Source: Hypholoma sublateritium FD-334 SS-4 (Eukaryota > Basidiomycota > Agaricomycetes > Agaricales > Strophariaceae). Taken from it: 64,000 bases of DNA. The position numbers and the translations under genes were made by a program. This document shows positions 11,745-23,495 of the stretch, piece after piece (within the stretch, counting starts at the first letter, position 1; every line of letters starts with the position of its first letter). The notes beneath the pieces were generated by a model. The model did not search any database. It was given only the letters and a program-made list of their open reading frames with translations, and was not told the DNA's origin. The stretch is from the NCBI GenBank assembly GCA_000827495.1, contig KN817650.1, positions 37,590 to 101,589 of the forward strand, in the 5' to 3' direction.

Positions 11745-12673
11745 TCAAACGCTCTTCTTCACATAGCTCCAGATTCCTGCCATGCCTGAAACAACGGTAG
11801 CAGCAGCAATAGCGGGCTTTACCCCAGCTGACGACAAGAAAACCAAGATGAGATAAATTCCGCAAAGGGTTAAAAGTACAAGGCATACCAGTAGATTTGA
11901 ATAACGCTCCTGTCACCGCACCGGCAGCCATACTGCCCATGGTGTCGTGTTTTCCTCTAAATGCGTCAATGGAAGAATTAACCCCATTGTAGAGGAGAGC
12001 TATTAAAAAGTGATTTCAATGGACCTGCAGTAAATTTCTATCGGAGATGCCGCGAACTTACCCATTACACCGGCCGAATTGCCTATGAAAGTTCCTCTTC
12101 GTGTGACAGAGTTTAAGATGCTGTTGATCCGCAGTCTGGAATTTGATACGGCAAGAGGTCTCCTTGCGCCTTCCCGCACTCCCCATGCTCCGCCAAGGGC
12201 CAAACCTGTTAAAAAGAGAGTGAACATGTGACAAAATAGAACAATAAGAGGCCTAAAGATGGGACATTTGAGAGGTCGAGATAAGGTGAGAGATGCACAG
12301 GGAGCAAACGAGGCGTTAAGCGAGGAGAGAAGTCGAAAAGAGTAATTTGAAAGAGATTCGACATACCACTGAGATACATGGTACCCGTCCCATAACAGAG
12401 GTCATCACTCCAACCCCTGGAGGGGATTGCCGTACCAGCTCCAGGAATTTCGCTTGTCTTGTCATCATCAAGAAGCAAGTAGTCCAGTTTGTCCCCCAAA
12501 TCTGCCAGCGGATGCAGTTTTGCGGGGTCATAAGCTGCCATGAGTAGGTCGGACGCTGTGACCGCCTGTTCTGGCGCTGGACCGCTGTCTCCTCGGGAGA
12601 AAGTGGCAGTTCTTAGAACGTCCGAGGCATTTTGGGAGGTTGAGGCATCGTTTCCGACAGCTGAGGACGACAT
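11745..12673 (-). CDS. TIM23: TIM23, channel subunit of the inner-membrane presequence translocase
   Basis: The gene encodes Tim23, which forms part of the TIM23 complex that imports presequence proteins across the inner mitochondrial membrane. The start at 12673 gives MSSSAVGNDAS; an upstream in-frame ATG at 12748 is possible. The N-terminal intermembrane-space part includes KLHPLADLGDKLDYLLLDD. The conserved GWSDDLCYGTGTMYLSG then opens the membrane domain. Further exons give GLALGGAWGVREGARRPLA with RLRINSILNSVTRRGTFIGN, then DTMGSMAAGAVTGALFKST. The final exon ends GIWSYVKKSV. All four Tim17/22/23-family segments are present. Introns are short, 50-100 nt. Confidence 0.95.
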
Positions 12674-12861
12674 TGACGACAAGGGACGGAACGGAGGCGG
12701 AGAGAAGTGCTGTGACAAAGCGGAGAGGTAGAGAGAAATTTCGGCCACTTTTCAAAGACCGCGACTGACGTTGACGCCCGAGACACACGTGACCGAAAAC
12801 TACTGATCGCTGCAACGCGCCTCGTCAGTTGTCCGGACTCCGTCCACCACATTCTCGCGAA
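12674..12861. promoter_or_regulatory. Bidirectional promoter between TIM23 and a mitochondrial TPR gene
   Basis: Only 188 bases separate two start codons that point away from each other. Both products look mitochondrial (Tim23, and a TPR protein with a presequence-like N terminus), so shared control is plausible. An ACACGTGAC motif is present near 12784-12792, an E-box-like CACGTG core. That is an observation, not evidence of function. Confidence 0.5.
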
Positions 12862-13936
12862 ATGTCGTTCTCTACGCCCATGCTTCGAGCAGCCAGTCGC
12901 GTAACAATATCAAAGCTGGCGGCCGCTGTCCGAGCGCGCACATTTCAAAGATATATCAGTATGAAGCCTGTAGCCAGGATCTCGGCTCCAAGCACCTCCA
13001 AAAGTGAGCTGCCTCGTCTTGCTGGCGGGGCCTATATAACACTCATATACTCTCAAGGATGGGCTTCGTCCGTTACACCGCACTCCACTGCCTCGGACCC
13101 GGCAGAGGCCGAAGCATTGCGATGCCTCGAGCAGGGCACGGCCAAGTTGGAAGAAGGTGACGTACAGGCTGCAAAATCGCTGTACCAACGGAGTACAGAA
13201 ATCAAGCGCAGCGCAAGCTCGTTATTCAACCTCGGCGTGACGCATTATCACCTGAGTGAGTGTTGGCTCATCCCTACAATTCCGGGTCTAATGTCATGCC
13301 GAATGGCAGAGGAATTTGACGATGCAATTGCCGCTTGGAAGGAATCGATAGCGTTCCAACCATCCAGCCCTGATACACACACCAGCATGTATCCCAGCCC
13401 AATGACTCGGACTGACAGCTTACCTCTAAATTCTTCTAGACCTGGCTAGTGCATATATTATCTCACCCGGTAATACAAAACTTCGTCGGAACCCCGATGT
13501 GTCTCTAACTCCGTTACTCCAGTATCTCGTCCAGATCTTGCTTTACATCATCTCGAGTAAATCCATGAATTATTTCATAACTGAAGGGCGCTCACGAAGA
13601 CTTCTTTAGGATTGCGTCCTCACTGTCGCCGGAGGACCCTGAAATAGCATTCAATCATGCTGCTGTTCTGGAAGCCAGTGAGCGCAATATCCCCTCTATT
13701 GTAAATTATATTTACATGTCTCCATATCATTAAAGCCGGAAGACTGGAAGAAGCACTCGAAAAGTACAAGCTCAGCCAACAGTTTGGGGTCGAGCGCGCT
13801 GCGGTGCACATCCGGAACGTACGCCATTTGCACTTCCTTGTTTTCTATTCGTTCTCATCGGTTGATCCAGGTCGGCGCCAAAATTCTGGGACAACGGTTG
13901 AAGCAAAAAGAAGCCTCCGAAAAGCCGGAGGAATAG
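12862..13936 (+). CDS. TPR protein with mitochondrial-type N terminus
   Basis: Seven exons splice into a protein of about 280 residues. The N terminus (MSFSTPMLRAASRVTISKLA, then more Arg/Ser/Ala) resembles a mitochondrial presequence. The body is tetratricopeptide-like helical repeats, for example CLEQGTAKLEEGDVQAAKSL, FDDAIAAWKESIAFQPSSPD, EIAFNHAAVLEA and GRLEEALEKYKLSQQFGV. The end is QRLKQKEASEKPEE. One junction, between HT and NLASAYIISP, works only with a GC donor (intron 13385-13439, GC-AG, 55 nt); GT sites nearby give stops or lose the NLASAY motif. TPRs mediate protein contacts, so the job is likely scaffolding, but I do not recognise a specific orthologue. Confidence 0.85.
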
Positions 13937-14179
13937 ACGCAAGGCCTTTATATTCCTCCCTCAGCTTTTGTTGCTATGGAGTACTTTTCACCTTCTTCCC
14001 GAAGTGTTTGAGGACACGCTTGGGACACGCTCTATTGTCTCTCTAGGCCATTTCTAGTCTTATTACGCTTTGTGTGAGACCCAGTTAATTATGCGCAGGA
14101 CGGGTATCAACATTCCAACATCCTCACAGAATAGATATTGGCCAGCGCCCTCCAATAGCGTCGTTTCGTGCTTAGGTCT
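13937..14179. other. Convergent 3' ends of the TPR and kinase-like genes
   Basis: About 240 bases lie between two genes that end towards each other. The stretch contains only presumed 3' untranslated sequence. Confidence 0.4.
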
Positions 14180-15385
14180 CTAATCGATGACAAAAGGATC
14201 CTCTCCAGTTCCCCTACCTTGAGAAGTAATTTGTGGATGATTCACCGGGTTCCGAGGGCCCATATGAGTATGATGCAATGCCCCTCGGCCAGTCCCATGG
14301 ATGCCCACACCGTTACCACGGTATGGCGGGCTTTGCCAACTGCGGAAATGGGACGACGATCCGGTGGTGCTTGAATAGCCCCCGCGGCCTCTAGGAACGC
14401 GATTGTAGTGATTGTCGAGGTCGCGGCCTTCGTGCCACATTCCGCGCCGCCCGCGATTGGGATTCCCAGAAAAAGAAGGCCCAGGATGGGCGTAGCGCGG
14501 GGTTTGACGTGCGCTCTGGGCCGCAGGCGGTGCGTCCCGCACGCGCCGTAGAACAGTCGCGATGTCGGCGCGCGTATACACCGGCGATGGGTGGTCTGCC
14601 GGCGTGATGTACAAAATCCGGTCGTAGCCCTCGCGCGCAGCGGGGTGCGTGAAGTCTGAGGCGAAGCGCGCCAAAATCGACCGACCCTGCTCGGGGCTCG
14701 AGATGGTCGGGTGGCCCGTCCCTATTGATCGCAGTGACGATTTCCGCGGTCAGCAATGACGCAGTATATTTTGCGGCAAGCAGCCCGAGGCGGTGGAACG
14801 ATACATACTGGTCTGCAGCCTCGCGGCGCATGTCTGCGCATGGGGAAAAACGGTCAAACTCGGTAATGTAAAAGAACTGCAATGTGCGGTACCCACCTCG
14901 TATGGTGTATCGAATACAATAACCCAGATCTGGGTTCCGGAGAACTCGCGTGCGATCCGGATCCAGTGGGCTCTTTGTCTGGGGCCCCGCGTCAGCTCTG
15001 GCGCTGGTCCCGCCGTGCGTGTGCGGCATGTGGGCGGACACTCACGTTGCGTCAAAGTTTGCGCGGTCAATGCACACAGAAAGGCCCTGTTCGAGTGTGT
15101 CGTACGTCAACTGCTCAACGCGCCGTCGGTCGCCTAGGTCGTCCTGGTTGCATCTGCGGAAGCGGGGAAAGTGCTGCTCGAGCGCCTCGGCAAACGTCGA
15201 CTGAACACAGCCCAAGAGAAGGTTTAGGTTAGTTATCTCGGCAAGCTGCGGTGCCTGCCAGGGAACGGAAACCTTACTTTGCCTGAAGCGACGAGACCAC
15301 ATAAGATCAGAACGATCTGGCCTTGTGCGTCGAACGCAAACTCTTCGGTCAGATCGGCCTCTGAAGCTGTGGACGAAAAGGACAT
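14180..15385 (-). CDS. P-loop kinase, polynucleotide-kinase-like, with RG-rich tail
   Basis: Five exons splice to a protein of about 300 residues. Near the N terminus is a strand leading to the Walker A motif GLVASGKST; an intron falls between GK and ST. It is followed by RCNQDDLGDRRRVE and GLSVCIDRANFDATQRAHWI, a pattern of the AAA_33/T4 polynucleotide-kinase-type family. Then come IWVIVFDTPYE, TRTGHPTISSPEQG and FASDFTHPAAREGYDRILYI. The last 90 residues are rich in Arg, Gly and Ser (GRGGYSS, RGRGTGEDPFVID), as in RNA-binding proteins. I infer an ATP-dependent kinase acting on a nucleic acid or nucleotide; the substrate is unknown. Assigning it to DNA repair or RNA processing would go beyond the evidence. 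Confidence 0.82.
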
Positions 15386-15718
15386 GGTTGTTCTGGTCAA
15401 CAATTATAGTTCGAAACCTTACTTGCACAAATAACGTTGCGACATATAAAAGGAAGTAATACCACACAATTACGCCTTGAGATAAAGTTGTAGTTGTATT
15501 ATGTCGTTCAAAGTCACAAACTCCCAAGCGGTGAAATCGGAGCCGACCTTTATAAAGGCTATGAGCTCGTGGCTATTTGCTTGCCAATCGGATTGATAGA
15601 AAATGCCGTGGGTGACAAGTATTAGGTAGGTGTATTATCGACCGTCCCAATACGCTGGAGATCAGACTACAAGTAAATAATAATCACACGTCAAGCAACA
15701 TGCATAAACATTCGCTGA
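15386..15718. other. Spacer between kinase-like gene and SNX41
   Basis: About 330 bases between co-directional genes. The stretch holds the kinase-like gene promoter and the SNX41 3' region. I see no further feature. Confidence 0.4.
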
Positions 15719-17879
15719 TCAGCGCCCATTGACGGTGGAAGAAGAATTCCTACGCGCAGTCGGGCTGGATGGACCCTCTGGCCCTTGCTCAGGTGCAGGT
15801 ACTTTGTTAGGATGGTCCGGAATCTTCTCAATCTCCCGTTTGGCCTCTTCCCATGCCTCTAGGTTCTAAAGGCGAGTAAGTCGCATCATCTCGGCGGACA
15901 AAGGAAAATCCTACCTCTTTGCACCAGTCACGATGGCTGCGCGCCATGGCAATCGCCATTTCCCGCAGGTCAGCCACTTTTTGGCGCTGGAATCTGTCCA
16001 GATCGGCCTGAATAGTGGAACTCGAATACTTCAGATCTTGCGCCGACAGATGCAGCGCGTCTTCCAGCTAAATTGGGTGCGTTTAGAAATGGGAACAAAA
16101 GCAAAGAAGCAAAATATAGAAAAACCTGTGATATGTTTTCCCGGGTTTTCGTGATCCCATTCCGACGCGCTGTCTCAGGGTCGACGTCCATCATGCCATG
16201 TAGAGTATAGCTGAGAGCATTTAGCAGGCCCATCCCTGGGGTTTTGGTGCGCCGCCGTGAGGGATTGGGACCAGGATGAGGAGGTAAGTAGGAGGAGGTA
16301 GGAGTGACCGATTCTGCGCCCGGCTCGCCGCCTTCCTCGCCGTCCGAGGTAGGGCTCCCAGGAGACGCGATGCCGTTGATCCGACCTCGTCCTAGCGCCT
16401 CCTCGAGCCGCCGTGCTTCGCGTTCGCTCTTCTCCAAATCTTCGAGCTGCTCACGCTTGTTCTCGAGGGCGTCCTGTGTCATCTCGTACTGGACGTGCTT
16501 CTGATGCCGATATGCAAGCAGTTTCTTGATTATCGAGCCAAATTGCGAATACTCATGAAGCGGTTCTGCCCAGTTTTGTTCTAGATCTTGGACCTGCGTC
16601 AAAAGAACCATCAACGAAGCACCCACTACTGTCAACGGATACGTACCAGTTTCGTGGTGGACATGTATGTGGCATCAACGGCTTGCCCCGTTTTCTCGAT
16701 CGCAGCAGACAGCTCGTTAGCCTCACTCAGACTGAATCCGTTGAGAGCGGCGCCGAGATCGGCATGATCTTGCGCGTAGTCTGCGGCAGAGTTCTGATCA
16801 TCAGTCCAGCTTGCCAAAGAGAGGGCGTCTACACCAACCTGACCAGCGCTTAACCACGCGCCGTGTGACCTTCTCCATCGGGCCCCCAACATGGTTCGTG
16901 AACTTGATTGTGAATGCCTCAGAGTCAAGGAATCGTTGGTCGGGGTTCCGTAACGGGTGCGCTGCGGAGGGGTTTGGCAGGGCAGAGTATGCGGGCGACG
17001 CGTTTGGGTCGGTGGGGTTGTGTGACGGGGCTTTCAGGATGTTCTTCGGAAGGAGCGACAACGGTGGCGAATTCAGCACCTCAGTCTACAGTAAATGTGA
17101 GCGTTTGTCTAAATTGGTCAAGCACATGCGCATATGTGCCAGTCAACGCACCCATGACACCTCGCCGTCCAGGAATCGATGAAAGACATGTTCGTTAGAC
17201 AGAATGGGATGGCGCGCAACCCGGTTCAGGAACGTCTGCAGAAGTCTCTTCCTGCGGGCTATGAGAATGGCGTCTTCCTTGGCCTTGGCCTGCTTGACGG
17301 CGTAATCACCAATTGACTGCTTCGAAGGGATAGGAGGTACGATTAGCGTGGGGTAGAGCCGCGATAAGTTCTCCCGTAGGCTTTCAAATTCAGAGTACCG
17401 ATGACAGGCTTCCGTATTCTGCGGTCAATGCATGGCATAAGCAAACGCGGGGAAGGATACTTTGAACGGCAGGGCTCACTCCTGTCTTAATGACGTAGGT
17501 AATGTATGGCGAGTTGGAATTCAAAGACGTCTTCTGAGCGTCGATGATCTGCACACGAGCACATTGGCCTGGAAGTATGGGAGAGGGAAGACGAATGACA
17601 GCGCACCAGAATCTCGATGTCGTCACCATTGTGCAGCACACGGTCGCGGGTGCAGCAGAAATCCGTCTTGTAATTGACCTGAGGCTGTCTGTGTGAACCA
17701 GGACTAGGAAACGGCGGTCGGTTCGGGTTGGGGGATGTCGGCGATAGCTGTCTCGAGGGGTGCGGCGGTGACGGTGCTTCGTAGAGCGCAACCTTCGACG
17801 TAGACGATGTCTCTGAGGCGATGTGGTCGCCTTCCTGCTCAAACGGATTCTCGTCTTCGAAGCCTTCAAGTCCGTTCAT
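15719..17879 (-). CDS. SNX41: Sorting nexin Snx41/Atg20 (PX-BAR)
   Basis: The product matches the fungal Snx41/Atg20 type of sorting nexin, which pairs with Snx4 for endosome-to-Golgi recycling and selective autophagy. An acidic, Ser/Pro-rich N terminus begins MNGLEGFEDENPFEQEGD. The PX domain spans roughly 17880 down to 17150. It shows IDAQKTSLNSNSPYITYVIK, the RYSEF phosphoinositide-binding core and PPIPSKQSIGDYAVKQAKAK, and ends FLNRVARHPILSNEHVFHRF. A BAR-like helical region follows (LGAALNGFSLSE, EYSQFGSIIKKLLAYRHQKH, then a Glu/Arg-rich coiled coil). A Gly/Ser/Pro insert interrupts the BAR part, a feature of this subgroup. The last exons end near KVPAPEQGPEGPSSP. Snx41 and Atg20 are hard to separate in basidiomycetes. 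Confidence 0.85.
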
Positions 17880-18360
17880 GATTCAGGTGTCCCTTGGCTT
17901 GCAGTTCGTGTTGATGCGTGGCACAGGGCCTTGTCGCCGTTGCAATGGTGTGACCGTTGGGAGTGAGTATATGATCCCAGCGTCGGTGCAGCTGCAAAGC
18001 TATAGTTAGAGCGCAGCGTTCGAACTCAGACGTAAGAATAACACTTACGTCCGCCACGCACAGCTAATAATTCTTATTGGTATATATCGACAAAGATGAA
18101 TTAGCAGCGAAAAATCAGTCGCTGGTCAAGATAATTACACGCTGCGCAATTAGCATTTGTGACATGGATTGCTTTCGGCCCAATTGGAAGCAGTGTATTT
18201 GGCTTTGTTCCATTTCAGTGGCTGCGCTTCAGGTTTCCCTTCCGCACAAACAAAGCGCAAACCCGCTCAGAAACTGACTTAAAGAACTTATCTCCAGAAA
18301 TTAAATCGGAATGGGCGGCGAATGCCAATATAAATCAACTTGAAACGTCCTATGTAAACT
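17880..18360. other. SNX41 promoter / BFR2 3' region
   Basis: About 480 bases between co-directional minus-strand genes. Short open frames at 17866-18057 and 18077-18377 have no recognisable content. Confidence 0.4.
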
Positions 18361-20296
18361 TTATCCAAAGACCCTAAATCCCCCGAGTTGTATATCATTC
18401 TGCACTTGCACCTGCTCCGCGTTGAGTGCAATATTCTCGAATCCCTTACCCAGAAGGGACGCGAACAGCTCGTCAATTTGCTCTTCATGCCAAGCACCAG
18501 GGACCGGCACGGGTACCATAAAATTCTGCAACTTTTCGTGGACCTCGTAGCTATGTTACAGGTGTAACGATGAGCGAACGTCGCAAATGAAATGTGGCGT
18601 ACGCACCGAAGCTTCCGCCCTTTGCTAGCTTTCGTGTCGACCTTCTTCTTCGCCTTCTTCTGTTTTTGCAGAAGCATCCAGTCATCATTCTTGCTGCCAT
18701 CTCCTCGAGCGTCGATGATGTCTCTAAGAATCTTCTGATAGAAGTCGGTATCGTCGAAGACGTCCGCATCAACCACCTCAGCATGGTCGATCTTGTCTAC
18801 CGGTGCCCCGCCGATCCGTGGCTTCTTGACCCTAGGTATCTGTGTCCTTGTCAAGAGCTTATTCTGGTCGTGCAGGGTTTCCTCCACAAGTTCCACTGCG
18901 GATTTAAGGTTCTGCCCGCCTTTTGAGAATGCGCCACGATTTGAGGGGAGCAGAACGGATGGCGCAACGGCCTGGATTTTCGCTGACCACTTCGACAGTG
19001 TTTGCAGGAGGTGTGGGTGGAAACTAATCATGAAATGTTACAACGTAACAAGGCAGATGTTGGATTGCAAAGCTTACGCATGCTCCAGAGCGGAAAGGTC
19101 TTCCGAAGCTGTCTCAAAGGTTATTTTGTATTGGTCGAATGAGGGTTCTCCATCCAGTTTTCGACGCTTCTTAGGCGGTGGCTGTATGACTTTGTTGGTC
19201 GTGAGGATATTCTGAACGATACTCAATTTCAGCTTGATTCCTATAGAAATGCAAATTTTGTCTACCTCTTGCAATTGAGAGAGCTCGTCTGTCAACATAG
19301 CAGCCTCGTTCAGGAATTTCGAGATTGCATCTCGACAACTAGAAGTCTCGAGATATTCTTTCATCTGTGCCGGCTAGAGGACGATTGAGGGACGATAGAA
19401 ATTTGATGAGAAACTTGGAACTCACAGGCGGGAGTGCATTGGCAGAGACCACCGACTTTTGAAGTCGTATCCGCGTATCGAGTAGGGTGTCCCATAAAGC
19501 CTAAAATTCTTGAAATTGAGAGGGGAGTCGCGAATGGCACAGTGGAGCAGACGAACTATTTGTCTTTTGACGGCTTGTCCTTTTTTGATGTCATTTTCGC
19601 GCGTCTTTTGCAAAGTAGAGGTCACATCGTCTGGAAGAGCTTGATCAGCGGGGCCCTGCTTTAAATGTTCCGGAGTGAGTGGTTTTTCGCCTTCACTTTC
19701 GGAGTCGCCGTCGCTTTCCTCGCTGGCGGAAGGTAATCGTCGCTCGAATATGTGATCATGACTTCCTTGTAAAGACCCTCCATCGCCTTGGTCATCTGAA
19801 TCCAGATCGTCCTCGTCATTACTCGCGCCCTCTTCTAATCCATCTCTCCCTTGTTCTTCTTCCTTATCCTCGTCTGAACCTTCTTCCTCATCCTCGAGAA
19901 GTTGCTTCCTCGATACGCGAATGCCCTCATATTTTGCGTCTGCGACGCTCGGCAATTTGTTTCTCAGTGTGCTTGGCCTGGCAGAGAGTCAGATTTCGGG
20001 CCAAAGTACGCAGACCAAGACATACCCGACTTCAAAGTAATGTTCTCTCACAGCACCGTCGTCCAAATCCATTGCATCGTCCGCACCGCGCGACTGTAAG
20101 TCTTCCGGGTCGTAATCTAGATGAAATGTGCGGTAAGAATGTAAAGCTTTATGAGGTCGGACAAAGAAACATACCAGCAGGCGCGGCTTCTTCAAGCTGA
20201 GCAATTTGCTCTGCGAGCGATAATCCTAGATCAATACTTAAGCTTACTCGACGAAATGAACAACATATAACAACGCGTCTTACGTTCAGGAGCCAT
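18361..20296 (-). CDS. BFR2: BFR2/AATF, SSU processome factor
   Basis: The gene encodes the Bfr2/AATF (Traube) nucleolar protein, needed for early 18S rRNA processing within the 90S pre-ribosome. Exon 1 is only 13 nt (MAPE plus one base). The next exons give RLSLAEQIAQLEEAAPADYD and DLQSRGADDAMDLDDGAV. A long acidic segment follows (LLEDEEEGSDEDKEEE; ASEESDGDSESEGE). The AATF domain includes ENDIKKGQAVKRQ and later KLKLSIVQ. The C-terminal TRAUB domain has VDADVFDDTDFYQKILRDII, KKKVDTKASKGRKLRYEVHE and KLQNFMVPVPVPGAWHEEQI, ending LGGFRVFG. Domain order and acidic stretch are typical of the family. Several short introns; intact. Confidence 0.92.
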
Positions 20297-20941
20297 CCTG
20301 CAATTTATTTGAAAAATTGACCAATAGCAACGAGGGTAGATGGGTCCAAAAGTAGCTCGTGCAGGTGCAGGGGTAGTAATGTGCCGTAGAAAACTTGTAA
20401 TTGACGTCGAGAGTCAGAGTCTGGCCAATGGCTGCCTTCGAAAAATATTGCAGCGCGAGTGACCTCACGATTAGTCAGCATTACTTACAGCTAAATACGG
20501 ACAACACGTGTTACGTTAGCGGAACATAATTATTCATCAATCTCTTGGCGGCCACTTCAAGTGCCACCTCCAACGCTTGTCCAACGCTTTTTCAAGCTCG
20601 ATGCAATCTCGACGTTGGTTCGATGCTGAGCATTTACTAAATCGATGCGGCACATCTCGCGTTAACTTCTCATTTCTCTGTCTAATCTGAACTCGGCACG
20701 GAGATATGCAGTGCGCTCCGCAAACTATCTCGGAGGCGCGCAACTGGTCAATGAACTTTATAGATAGCGAAGGGCCAAAGCTCGGACTCTATGTCAATTT
20801 TTGCAGATCAGTGGCTTTTCAAGCCTGCCATTGTTCGCTACTTCTACATTGTTTTGTAATTGTTCCTATCGGTATGGGCCACCATAAAATGGGTCAGGCG
20901 TTGGATTCAAGCTCTCTTCCCAACCACCTACGTAGTCCACC
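20297..20941. promoter_or_regulatory. Divergent promoter region BFR2 / F-box gene
   Basis: About 645 bases separate the two outward-facing start codons. I see no clear motif and no additional gene. The nearby minus frames at 20286-20468 and 20537-20743 are short and featureless. Confidence 0.4.
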
Positions 20942-23495
20942 ATGAGACCTGCAACACGCTCTACAACGGCCGCCAATAACGGCAAAAACCCTCAATCCAA
21001 AGCAGCTTCCAGCAAGAAACGCAAGCATAACGCATCCGATGAAACTGAAGATCCTGTGCGCAAGAAGCCTAGGCAACGCAGGTGGAAGAAGAAGCGCGGT
21101 GAGCTGCAGGATCTCCTTGACATGCCGGTCGACATCATATTCGAGGTAAGCGCCAGTGTATAACCATCTTTTTATTGTCTCAAAGTCCACCATCAGGTTT
21201 TCTCTTATGTGATGCCGATAGACCTGTTGCATCTTTCGCGAACGAGCAAAGACTTGCGGGCAATGCTTATGAGCCGGTCCACCATATCTGTGTGGAAAGC
21301 AGCTCGCTCGAACGTCCTACCTATAATGCCTGACTGCTACCCGAACATGAGTGAACCACAATATATCCATTTAATCTTCCCGGAATTCTGTCAGGTGCGC
21401 TGAATAATATTCTTGTTTCGATTACTTTCTTTGCTTATATCTCTGTACACCCCTAGTATTGCGGTCGATCGTCTAACGAAGTCGCCGTTGCTGTTCAATG
21501 GGTTGCTAGAAGAATTATATGCCAGAGCTGCATGCCCATATAGTAAGCGCCGACTCTTCCTTAGGATGTTTTTGTGGCTGCTATGCTTATTGGTTCCCTC
21601 CTATGTATCAGCTGCAAGAGCGCAACCGAATGGAATGATACTAAAAAAAATCCCGGAGCTATTTCCATAAGAAAAGTATTCCGAGGATTTGACTTCCGAG
21701 AGATAATTCCTTGCTTGGGGCCTAATACCGATGACGGTTGTGAGTGAACGTAGATTTAAAACTGTATTGTCGTTGATTTTGAACTCAGCCGGAGTGGAAG
21801 GTTTCGCTTTTGTGGAATTTCTCCCGATCTGGGAGGCGGAGGGCAGGAAGATACGCTTTATCAAAGACCGGACGAAGTGGCTTGAGAAAAAGACAGAAGA
21901 ATATGAGACCGGAAAAAAAGTATGTTTTCAGGTCGTCATGATTTTGCGCTGTATTGACCAATGTGATCATATCTACAGCTTAGTCCGATCTATCACAAAT
22001 GGCTGATGGATCGCTCGGACTGGATCAAAGAAGAGAAGGAGCGGCGGATACAAAATCGATTAATACAGTAAGTCCTAGCATGTTCAATAGCTTCTACTTG
22101 TGGTGACGCCGACTGTCTTTAGGGTTGCGGAACGCGTCAGAGAGCTTGGATGGGGCGATGAAGTCGACTTGATGCCAGAATATGAGGAGCAATATGAGAC
22201 CTTACCAGAGGTTCGTGAATTTTGCGAGAAAGATCTGACGGAGAGTGGTAAGCCCCTTCCCCACTGAAAGATTGAGCACTCCAAAATACTACTTGCAGAT
22301 TGGCCTGAAATCGACCTAGAAATCAATGCATATATGGAAATGATGCGGTCTCGTCGGCTGGTGTACGAGCGGGACGAGCTCTACGCTGAGCGATTCCCGG
22401 TTCTGAGGGAGGTCCGCGAAGACATAGTGCGCAGCTTTCCCTACCTCACACGGCCGTCGCTTCCGACGGTTGGTGAGCTTTGGGCGCAGCCGTCAATCCG
22501 AAAATTTATTTTGGAGCACCCAAAGGGCGAAGTGTTCACCAAGGCAGACCTAGCGCCCACCGTCACTACCGTATTCCCCGAAATAAACGAACGGCTCCAA
22601 CGCCGCATCGACAAGGAACTTCTAGGCAAAGTCCACGTTGGCCTTGGAGAAATGGGCCGGCAAGAACGGGAAGTCGACCCCGAGACAGTATTTGATCTGG
22701 CGACGACAATCTTCCATTGCTGCGGGGAACGCCTATTCTGGTTCAGCGATATCAAAGCGCATGAATGTGCGAGAAGCTTGCAGTTTCCTCATGCAGTCGG
22801 AAAGGAATTTGTGTACGCCTACGACTACCTACGCTCCGAGGAGAAATATCACGGGCACAGCGAGGCACATGGGGTCGGCGGCACCTCTTTCAATGCAAAT
22901 GCCTCCAAAGTCGCCGCGGAGGTTGTCGAGCTCTGCGGACTTGACCCACTGACCACAACTATCCAAGCGATGGACGAGCTAGACCCGATCTTCGAGTGTC
23001 TCGTGTGCTCATCGTTGGAACACACGAAGGGCAGGTGCACGATGACTTGGCGGGCCGCGGTGCGTCCTCCTGTTTTGTATCCATTGCATCTAACTTACAA
23101 GAAACAGATTGTACACCATGCTTTCCGCCCGCACAACAAACCCTATGTGGAGCCGCAACACCGCGAAGCAAACCTCGAGCTCATGGACGAAGACGAGGCG
23201 GACATAGCGCGAGCGCGGATTGACGAGCAGCAGAGCCGCCACTTGTACGGCCACGGCCTCCTTAACGTCTGTGCGCACTGCGACCAACTCTTCACGCCGC
23301 TCACGGAGCTTGTTGAGCATGTAACACAAGTGTACGATCTTCTTAGTGGACCTTTCTGTTCGTGCTCGCTGACTTCCCCTCTGAACTAGACACAACATTG
23401 AGGAGGTCACGGAGGAAGATATGCTGCCCGAACCGACTAACGACCAGATCCCGCAACCCTTCTACCTGTGGCCACCGTATGTCCTCAAGGCCTGA
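20942..23495 (+). CDS. F-box protein with C-terminal C2H2-type zinc finger
   Basis: Exon 1 begins MRPATRSTTAANNGK and contains a Lys/Arg-rich tract (KKPRQRRWKKKRGELQ), a likely nuclear signal. An F-box follows at once: LLDMPVDIIFEVFSYVMPID, then LHLSRTSKDLRAML and SVWKAARSNV. F-boxes bind Skp1 and deliver targets to SCF ubiquitin ligases. The large second half (22334-23389) is unknown, with LEELCGLDPLTTT-like and acidic regions. A putative zinc finger lies near 23265-23410 (NVCAHCDQLFTPLTELVEH, with the second His supplied across an intron). The final exon ends FYLWPPYVLKA. Middle exons at 21400-22330 are small and their borders approximate. This looks like a fungal family without a studied member. 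Confidence 0.78.
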
